Below, in pieces: positions 19,794-25,468 of a stretch of 25,468 nt of DNA. Location: NCBI GenBank assembly GCA_964633205.1, contig CAZWFN010000093.1:1-25468 (forward strand). Direction: 5' to 3'. Each line of letters opens with the position of its first letter. Within the stretch, counting starts at the first letter, position 1. The position numbers were made by a program, and so were the translations under genes. The notes under the pieces were generated by a model. That model made no database searches, was not told the origin of the DNA, and saw only the letters and a program-made list of their open reading frames with translations. The stretch is from CAYVQE01 sp964633205 (GTDB lineage: Bacteria > Myxococcota > B64-G9).

Positions 19794-22700
19794 ATGGACC
19801 GCCAGGCGCTCTACCGCGGGCCCATCTCCTGGATGGCCCGCAACCCGGTGACCGCCAACCTGCTGATGGCGGTGCTGCTGGTCGGCGGCGTCATCGCCAC
19901 GCTGCAGATCCGCAAGGAGGTCTCCCCGCGCATCGAGCCCGACCGGGTCGATATCAGCATGGTCTACCCGGGCGCCAGCCCGGAGGAGGTCGAGCAGGGC
20001 ATCCTGCTGGCCATCGAGGAGGCGGTCCGGCCGCTGGACGGGGTCAAGGAGGTGGTGGCCACCGCCGCCGAGAGCATGGCCCGGGTGACCGTGGAGCTGC
20101 ACCGCGGCGCCAACAAGGAAAAGGCCCTGTCCGACGTCAAGAACGCCATCGACCGCATCACCTCGTTCCCGGAAGAGGCCGAGCGGCCCATCGTCAACCT
20201 GCCCGCCTGGCGGGCCGAGGCCATCTGGCTGGTGCTCTACGGCGACCAGTCCAAGCAGGTGCTGCACGCGCTGGCCGAGCGGGTGCGCGACGAGATGCTG
20301 GCCCAGGACGACATCACCTACGTCGAGACCTTCGGCCTGCCCCCGCTGGAGATGGAGATCGAGGTGCCCCAGGATACCCTGCGCCGCTATGGGCTGACCC
20401 TGCCGCAGATCGCCCAGACGGTGCGGCGCACCGCGTTGGAGCTGCCGGCCGGCGGAATCAAGACCAAGGGCGGCGAGTGGCTGCTGCGCACCGCCGAGCG
20501 GCGCGACCTGGCCCAGGAGTTCGCCACCGTGCCGGTGGTGGCCGGCGCCGGCGGCCAGCCCATCGAGCTGGGCGACATCGCCCGGATCAACGACACCTTC
20601 GCCGAGACCGACATGTGGGCCGCCTTCGAAGGCAAGCCGGCGGTGGTGGTCGAGGCCTACAGCGTGGGCGACGAGTCGCCGACCGACGTGGCCCGGGCGG
20701 TCAAGCGCTACGCCGCCGACCTGGAAGCCAAGCTGCCACCCGGGGTGCAGGTGGCCACCTTCATGGATCGCTCCAAGATGTACGAGGAGCGCCTCGACCT
20801 GCTGCTGCGCAACGCGGCCATCGGCCTGGCTTTGGTGCTGGTCATCCTGGGGATATTTCTGGAACCGCGGCTGGCCTTCTGGGTCACCATGGGCATCCCG
20901 ATCTCCTTTCTGGGCTCCATGGTGCTGCTGCCCTGGCTGGACGTGTCGATCAACATGATGTCGCTGTTCGGCTTCATCGTCACCCTGGGCATGGTGGTCG
21001 ACGACGCCATCGTGGTGGGCGAAAACGCCTTCCGCTTCAGGCGCCAGGGCCACGGCCCGCTCGAGGCCGCGGTGATGGGCGCCCGCCAGGTGGCCACCCC
21101 GGTGTTCTTCTCCATCGCCACCACCATCGCCGCCTTCTCGCCGCTGCTGTTCGTGCCCGGCATCCGCGGCAAGTTCATGCTGGCCATCCCGGTGGTGGTG
21201 ATCCTGGTGCTGGCCTTGTCGCTGGTCGAGTCCTTCTTCATCCTGCCGGCCCACCTGGCCCACGTGCGGGCCAAGGGCGAGGGCCAGCGCGGGCTGCTGG
21301 GCCGGCTGCAGGCCCGGGTCAGCCGCGGGGTGGAGCGCTTCATCCAGAAGATCTACTTGCCGCTGGTGGGCGCGACGGTGCGCCAGTGGTGGGCCACCCT
21401 GGCGGTGGCGGTGGCGCTGCTGGTGGCCAGCTGGGGCCTGATCGCCGGTGGGGTGGTCAAGACGGTCGACTTCCCCAGGGAGGAATCGGACTGGGTGGTG
21501 GCCGAGGCCCGCTTCCCTTATGGCACCGCGGTGCAGGAGACCGAGGCGGCCATGGATCGCATCATCCGGGCGGCGCGGCGGGTGATCGAGGCCAACGGCG
21601 GCGAACGCATCAGCCAGGGCATCTTCTCCATGATCGGGGTGTCGTTCATGGGCCACGGCGGCCGCCAGGCCGGCGGCCACGTCACCTCGCTGATCGTGAT
21701 GCTGGTGCCCAGCGACGAACGCGACATCTCCTCCTGGGACTTCGTGTCCGAATGGCGCGAGGAGATCGGCCGGATCCCCGGGCTGGAGGCACTGAGCTTC
21801 GACTCGTCCACCGGCCGTTCGTCCAAGCCCATCGACATGCGCATCACCCACCGCCAGATCCCGGTGCTGGAGGAAGCGGCCCGCGATCTGGCCGGCAGGC
21901 TGGCCACCTTCGAAGGGCTCGAGGACATCGACAGCGGCATCGAGCTGGGCAAGCCCCAGCTCGACTTCACCATGACCGCCGCCGGCACCAAGGCCGGGCT
22001 GACCCCGGCCGACCTGGCCGCCCAGGTGCGCGCCGCCTTCTACGGCGCCGAGGCGCTGCGCCAGCAACGCGGCCGGCACGAGATCCGGGTCATGGTGCGG
22101 CTGCCCGAGCCCGAGCGCGTGACCCTGGCCAGCGTGGAGAACATGATCGTGCGCACCCCGGCCGGCGGCGAGATGCCGCTGGCCGATGCGGCCCATGTGG
22201 ATTACGGCCGGGCCTATACCTCGATCCGGCGCGTCGACGGCAAGCGGGTCATCCGGGTCCAGGCCGACGTGGACGACGAACAGGCCAACGCCCAGGAGGT
22301 CATGCGGTCGGTCTACGGCGGCATCATGCCCGAGCTGCAGCAGAAGTACCCCGGGCTTTCCTTCGGCTCGGCCGGCCGCCAGCGCGACTGGCAGGACTTC
22401 CAGTCCTTTTTGGTCACCGCGTTGGGCGTGGCCCTGCTGGTCATGTTCGCCCTGGTGGCGGTGCCGCTGAACTCGTTTCTGCAACCGCTTTTCGTGGTCA
22501 TGATCCCAGCCATCCTGTTCGGCATGGTGGGCGCCATCCTGGGCCATCTGCTGATGGACATGCCGCTGTCGATGATCTCCTGGATGGGCATGCTGGCGCT
22601 GGCCGGGGTGGTGGTCAACGACTCACTGGTGCTGGTGGCCGCGGCCAACCGCTTCCGCAAAGAAGAGGGCCTGGGCCCGCGGCAGGCGGCCCGGGCGGCG

Positions 22701-23003
22701 GCCGGACAGCGTTTCCGGCCGGTGGTGCTGACCTCGCTGACCACCTTCGGTGGGCTGGCGCCGATGATTTTCGAGACCTCGGTGCAGGCTCGGGTGCTGA
22801 TCCCGATGGCGGTCTCGCTGGGCTTCGGGGTGGTGTTCGCCACCCTGATCACCCTGCTGCTGGTGCCCAGCGCCTTCGTCATGATCGAGCGGCTGCGCGG
22901 CGGGTCCAGGCGGTTTTTGACCTGGTTGTTCCCGATCGACGCCGCCGCGGCCGACCCGCAAGCGGCCGGCCGCGATTCCGACGACAGCTCGCAGGAGGCA
23001 TGA
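19794..23003 (+). CDS. RND-family efflux pump inner-membrane transporter (AcrB/MdtB-like)
   Basis: Proton-driven exporter of 1069 residues, the normal RND length, expected to form a trimer. It has the two-fold RND plan: TM1 near ARNPVTANLLMAVLLVGGVI, a large periplasmic domain, TM2-6, a second periplasmic domain and TM8-12. The TM4 proton-relay pair is Asp403-Asp404 (GMVVDDAIVVGENAFR). In TM10 the usual Lys of AcrB is replaced in GVVVNDSLVLV, as in RND subgroups related to MdtB/C and VexF. LTSLTTFGGLAPMIFETS is the conserved C-terminal block. The substrate is unknown. The gene starts 6 bp after the adaptor; its stop overlaps the OMF start by 1 bp (TGATG). AGGAGG close to the stop serves the next gene. 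Confidence 0.96.
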   Translation: MDRQALYRGPISWMARNPVTANLLMAVLLVGGVIATLQIRKEVSPRIEPDRVDISMVYPGASPEEVEQGILLAIEEAVRPLDGVKEVVATAAESMARVTVELHRGANKEKALSDVKNAIDRITSFPEEAERPIVNLPAWRAEAIWLVLYGDQSKQVLHALAERVRDEMLAQDDITYVETFGLPPLEMEIEVPQDTLRRYGLTLPQIAQTVRRTALELPAGGIKTKGGEWLLRTAERRDLAQEFATVPVVAGAGGQPIELGDIARINDTFAETDMWAAFEGKPAVVVEAYSVGDESPTDVARAVKRYAADLEAKLPPGVQVATFMDRSKMYEERLDLLLRNAAIGLALVLVILGIFLEPRLAFWVTMGIPISFLGSMVLLPWLDVSINMMSLFGFIVTLGMVVDDAIVVGENAFRFRRQGHGPLEAAVMGARQVATPVFFSIATTIAAFSPLLFVPGIRGKFMLAIPVVVILVLALSLVESFFILPAHLAHVRAKGEGQRGLLGRLQARVSRGVERFIQKIYLPLVGATVRQWWATLAVAVALLVASWGLIAGGVVKTVDFPREESDWVVAEARFPYGTAVQETEAAMDRIIRAARRVIEANGGERISQGIFSMIGVSFMGHGGRQAGGHVTSLIVMLVPSDERDISSWDFVSEWREEIGRIPGLEALSFDSSTGRSSKPIDMRITHRQIPVLEEAARDLAGRLATFEGLEDIDSGIELGKPQLDFTMTAAGTKAGLTPADLAAQVRAAFYGAEALRQQRGRHEIRVMVRLPEPERVTLASVENMIVRTPAGGEMPLADAAHVDYGRAYTSIRRVDGKRVIRVQADVDDEQANAQEVMRSVYGGIMPELQQKYPGLSFGSAGRQRDWQDFQSFLVTALGVALLVMFALVAVPLNSFLQPLFVVMIPAILFGMVGAILGHLLMDMPLSMISWMGMLALAGVVVNDSLVLVAAANRFRKEEGLGPRQAARAAAGQRFRPVVLTSLTTFGGLAPMIFETSVQARVLIPMAVSLGFGVVFATLITLLLVPSAFVMIERLRGGSRRFLTWLFPIDAAAADPQAAGRDSDDSSQEA

Positions 23004-24328
23004 TGAGCAGACCGATCCTGCTGCTCGGGCTACTGCTGGCGGCAGCCGGCACTCCGGCGGTCGCCTTTGCGGGCCAGGAGCGCGCGCTGACCCTGGGCCA
23101 GGCGCTGGAGCTGGCCGAGCAACGCAACCCGGGGCTGGAGGCCGCCCGGGCCGACATCGCCCGGGCGCGGGCCGACCTGGAGTACAGCTGGGCGCTGCTG
23201 CTGCCCACCGCCAGCGCCTCGCTGACCTTCACCCACAACGACCACCCCGACCGCGCCGAGCTGGGCCCGGGCCAGAGCATCGTGGTGCGGCGTCAGGACG
23301 ACCTGCGCGGCAACCTGAGCGTCAACCTGCCGCTGATCAGCGCCCGCGGCTGGCTGGGCGTCCACGCCGCCCGGCTGGGACCGGCCTTGAGCCGGCTGAG
23401 CCGCGAGAACCTGCTGCAGGTCACCCTGCTGACCGTGGCCCAGACCTACTTCGCCGCCCTGTCGGCGCGCAAGCTGATCCAGGTACACCAGACCCAGATC
23501 GAGGCCATCGAGCGCCACCGGGCCGTGGCCGAGCTGCGCCACCGCACCGGCACCGGCCAGCGCATCGATGTGCTGCGGGCGCGGACCGAGCTGCTGACCA
23601 GCCGCGAGAACCTGATCGCGGCGCGTACCGCCCACGACAAGGCCCGCGACAGCCTGGCGACGCTGATCGGCGTCGAGGGCCTGCCCGTGCCGCAGCCGAT
23701 CGCCACCCCGGCCCCGCCCGAAGCCGAGACCGGCGCGCTGGTCACCCGCGCGCTCGCTCAGCGCGAAGACCTGCGCCTGCGCCGCATGCGGGTGGAGCTG
23801 GCCGACCGCCAGCTGCTGAGTTCCTGGATGGCCTTCGTGCCCAGCCTCAACTTCACCTGGCAGCTCAATCAGCAGATCACCGATCCCAGCGCGCTGTCCG
23901 ACGAGGACCAGTCGCGCTGGTTCTACGGGCTGACGCTGAATGTGCCACTCTATGATCACACCCGCTACGCCGAGCTGGACCAGCTGCGGGCCGAGCTGGC
24001 CCGGGCCGAGGCCGAGGCGACCGACGCCGAGGTGCAGGCCGCGCTCGAGGTGCGCCAGGCGCGGCGGAGCTGGCAGGAGAGCGAAGCGCTGGCGGCCACC
24101 GCCGCCGAGAAGGCCGCGCTGGCGGCCGAGTCGCTGAAGCTGGCCGAGCTGGCCTATGCCAACGGCACCGGCGACTCGCTGTCGGTCACCGATGCCCGGC
24201 GCACCGAGCGCCAGGCTCAGATCCAGCTGACCGCCGCCCGCTTCGATGCCCAGCTGGCGCTGCTGCAGCTGCTGCGGGCCACCGGCCGCGACATGCGGCG
24301 GCTGGACGAGCTGGCCGCCGGCCCCTGA
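23003..24328 (+). CDS. TolC-family outer-membrane efflux protein
   Basis: Outer-membrane channel of the same tripartite pump, 441 residues. A signal peptide (ILLLGLLLAAAGTPAVAFAG) has no Cys, so it is not a lipoprotein OMF. Two OEP repeats follow; each starts with a helix such as LTLGQALELAEQRNPGLEAA and continues in long Ala/Glu/Arg-rich coiled helices (about 25-210 and 235-430). FGLTLNVPLYD-like strands (here YGLTLNVPLYD) mark the outer-membrane beta region. The start is ATG 23003: AGGAGG ends 4 nt before it, whereas the adjacent ATG at 23000 is too close. The 1-bp overlap with the pump gene suggests coupled translation. The operon ends here, with 33 bp before the convergent gene and no clear terminator. 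Confidence 0.92.
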   Translation: MSRPILLLGLLLAAAGTPAVAFAGQERALTLGQALELAEQRNPGLEAARADIARARADLEYSWALLLPTASASLTFTHNDHPDRAELGPGQSIVVRRQDDLRGNLSVNLPLISARGWLGVHAARLGPALSRLSRENLLQVTLLTVAQTYFAALSARKLIQVHQTQIEAIERHRAVAELRHRTGTGQRIDVLRARTELLTSRENLIAARTAHDKARDSLATLIGVEGLPVPQPIATPAPPEAETGALVTRALAQREDLRLRRMRVELADRQLLSSWMAFVPSLNFTWQLNQQITDPSALSDEDQSRWFYGLTLNVPLYDHTRYAELDQLRAELARAEAEATDAEVQAALEVRQARRSWQESEALAATAAEKAALAAESLKLAELAYANGTGDSLSVTDARRTERQAQIQLTAARFDAQLALLQLLRATGRDMRRLDELAAGP

Positions 24329-24361
24329 TGGGGGACGCCGCGACCAGCCGCGCTCGGCGCT

Positions 24362-24688
24362 TCACTTCCACTGGCCGTCGGTGACGGTGGCGTAGCGGGC
24401 GGTCTCTTCGGGTCCCCCCTCATAGACCTTGGACACCGGAATGCCGTGCCCCTCCAGCCGCTCGACCAGGTGCCGCTGGACCTCCTCGGCGCACGGGCCG
24501 CGGGTGGCGATGCACACCGTCTGGCCGCCCTCGGGGCTGTCGCCCTCGAACACGGTGCACCCCTCCCACTCCGGCTTGGGCGTCAAGTGGGCCAACAAGG
24601 CCAGGATGAGGTTGCGCGCTGGGGTTCCGGGGAAGGCCTGTCGCCCACCCTCCCCGTCGTAGACGAAGCTGTAGACATCTTCGGCCAT
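24362..24688 (-). CDS. Hypothetical protein, 108 residues
   Basis: I do not recognise this protein. It is soluble with no signal or membrane segment, slightly acidic, with two Cys (residue 44 in WEGCTVF and about 67 in RGPCAEE). The middle, QTVCIATRGPCAEEVQRHLVERLEGHGIPVSKV, reads as strand-helix-strand and may be a small alpha/beta fold. It is a real gene by its clean Shine-Dalgarno (GGAGG, 6 nt before ATG 24688) and its position 52 bp downstream of the SlyD-like gene on the same strand, so they probably share a transcript. A role linked to protein folding or metal handling would be a guess. Confidence 0.75.
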   Translation of the reverse strand: MAEDVYSFVYDGEGGRQAFPGTPARNLILALLAHLTPKPEWEGCTVFEGDSPEGGQTVCIATRGPCAEEVQRHLVERLEGHGIPVSKVYEGGPEETARYATVTDGQWK

Positions 24689-24740
24689 GGTTCCCCTCCG
24701 GAGTTGTCTTCCAGTGCCAGGCGCTCGACCGGGCCCCGGC

Positions 24741-25244
24741 TCAGTGCATGCCGCAGCCTTGGCAACCGCCCTCGGCGCACTCCGGCCCGGCGCGCAGCGC
24801 GGCCAGCTCCTGCTCGGTCGCCTCGCGCACCTCGGCCACGGTCACGTCGAAGTGCAGCCGCTCGCCGGCCAATGGGTGGTTGAAGTCGGCGATCACATCA
24901 TCGCCCTCGGTGCCGGCCACGCGCACCGCGATCGGGCCCTGGGGACCCTGACCCTGAAAGACCATGCCCTTTTCGATGTCGACACCCTCGGGGAAATTGG
25001 CGCGCGGGATGCGGCGGATCAACTCCTCCTGGTGCGGGCCGTAGCCGTCGTCGGCCTCGACGGTCAGCTTGGTCGACTCCCCCTGCTCCATACCGGTCAA
25101 ATGGCTCTCCAGGCCGGGGATCAGCTGGCCGCAACCGAACAGAAAGCCCAGCGGCTTGCCCGGCTCGGACTGATCGACCACGTCGCCCGAATCGAGCTTC
25201 AGCTTGTAGTCGATGGCCACGAATGCGTTGTCAGCTACCTTCAT
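24741..25244 (-). CDS. FKBP-type peptidyl-prolyl cis-trans isomerase, SlyD-like
   Basis: Cytosolic prolyl isomerase and chaperone of 167 residues. The FKBP half-domain starts at VAIDYKLKLDSGDVVDQSE and has FLFGCGQLIPGLESHLTGM. An inserted-flap (IF) chaperone domain follows at about 70-125. The FKBP fold closes with DFNHPLAGERLHFDVTVAEV and REATEQEL, a very typical SlyD ending. The tail CAEGGCQGCGMH holds three Cys and one His and could bind metal, as the longer His/Cys tail of E. coli SlyD does for nickel-enzyme maturation. No hydrogenase or urease gene is nearby. ATG 25244 was chosen over 25286 because GGGAG lies 5 nt upstream and the family starts there. It has its own promoter and is followed by the 108-residue gene. 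Confidence 0.93.
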   Translation of the reverse strand: MKVADNAFVAIDYKLKLDSGDVVDQSEPGKPLGFLFGCGQLIPGLESHLTGMEQGESTKLTVEADDGYGPHQEELIRRIPRANFPEGVDIEKGMVFQGQGPQGPIAVRVAGTEGDDVIADFNHPLAGERLHFDVTVAEVREATEQELAALRAGPECAEGGCQGCGMH

Positions 25245-25319
25245 ACGGACTCCCTTCAGCAAAAACCGCGTCGCCACCCGCACCACGCGGACGACTCCAC
25301 GGCGTCGCGGTCCCCCCCA

Positions 25320-25348
25320 ACCTTAGTGTCCAAAATGTCCCCCGTCAA
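25320..25348 (-). promoter_or_regulatory. Candidate sigma70-type promoter of the SlyD-like gene
   Basis: TTGACG (25348-25343), a 17-nt spacer and TAAGGT (25325-25320) on the minus strand. The leader would be about 69 nt. The rest of the window beyond it (25349-25468) shows no gene; it holds only a 9-nt direct repeat GCTGAGCGA (25411 and 25446). Confidence 0.5.
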
Positions 25349-25468
25349 CCGCCCTGCCGGACTGGCGGCATTTACCCGGATCCAATTTCTTTCCGCTGGC
25401 TTTTCGATGCGCTGAGCGATCCGCGCTGTAGAGGTTTCTGATCGAGCTGAGCGACCGGCCAACAGTCA

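Noticed and set aside
18204..22547. A 1447-codon open frame on the minus strand opposite the efflux adaptor and pump
   Set aside because: It is antisense to two certain genes. It is rich in His, Gly, Gln, Asp and Arg with no domain, and it comes from GC-rich third positions in the real genes.
18845..23002. A plus-strand frame open from inside the adaptor through the pump gene into the TolC gene
   Set aside because: Only the part from 23003 is a real protein. The upstream part is an out-of-frame Arg/Gly/Pro/Ala-rich translation of the adaptor and pump genes.
25256..25462. A 68-codon minus-strand frame at the window's end, considered as a partial gene
   Set aside because: It overlaps the SlyD promoter, has no recognisable motif and has no ribosome site.

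Overview
This is a very GC-rich 25.5 kb stretch of a Gram-negative bacterial chromosome. The Gram-negative call rests on a complete MFP-RND-OMF efflux operon, two candidate lipoproteins, and an envelope sensor kinase. ATG, GTG and TTG starts are all used. The ClpS-ClpA pair, hybrid kinase, CapA, MORN and lipase-like lipoprotein would suit a deltaproteobacterial or myxobacterial-type lineage, but no marker gene fixes the taxon, so that is a weak inference. A run of ten Ns inside clpA marks a scaffolded, probably metagenomic, assembly.

Layout. (1) 99-2691 (+): clpS-clpA, the N-end-rule adaptor and its AAA+ unfoldase. (2) 2791-4666 (-): an ArsP/SO_0444-type permease with a C-terminal heavy-metal-binding domain, preceded by a DUF3592-like membrane protein. 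(3) 4860-8010 (+): a small lipoprotein ending at a strong intrinsic terminator, then a hybrid histidine kinase with a periplasmic solute-binding-like sensor. (4) 8120-13117 (+): a tightly packed three-gene redox operon, with an Old Yellow Enzyme-family reductase, a single-subunit molybdopterin oxidoreductase and a CrtI-like FAD oxidoreductase. (5) 13114-14992 (-): a MORN-repeat protein followed by a secreted TPR-CapA fusion; capA and the redox operon converge with overlapping stops. (6) 15200-17320 (+): a large lipoprotein alpha/beta hydrolase. (7) 17343-18191 (-): an amidohydrolase-2 family metalloenzyme. (8) 18435-24328 (+): the tripartite RND efflux operon. (9) 24362-25244 (-): a SlyD-like FKBP prolyl isomerase followed by an unrecognised 108-residue protein.

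How the genes may work together. The redox trio overlaps at both junctions (4 and 8 bp), so its products very likely act in one pathway, whose substrate cannot be read from sequence. The efflux genes have 6 bp and -1 bp junctions and form one pump. The kinase has no partner regulator beside it. Several genes without a Shine-Dalgarno sequence have a -10-like hexamer placed so that transcription would begin at or within a few bases of the start codon. Others have textbook Shine-Dalgarno sites. An intrinsic terminator on the minus strand at 18291-18321 has no gene upstream of it and is the most puzzling non-coding signal here. No tRNA, rRNA, CRISPR array, insertion sequence or phage gene was seen. 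No intergenic stretch exceeds about 245 bp.
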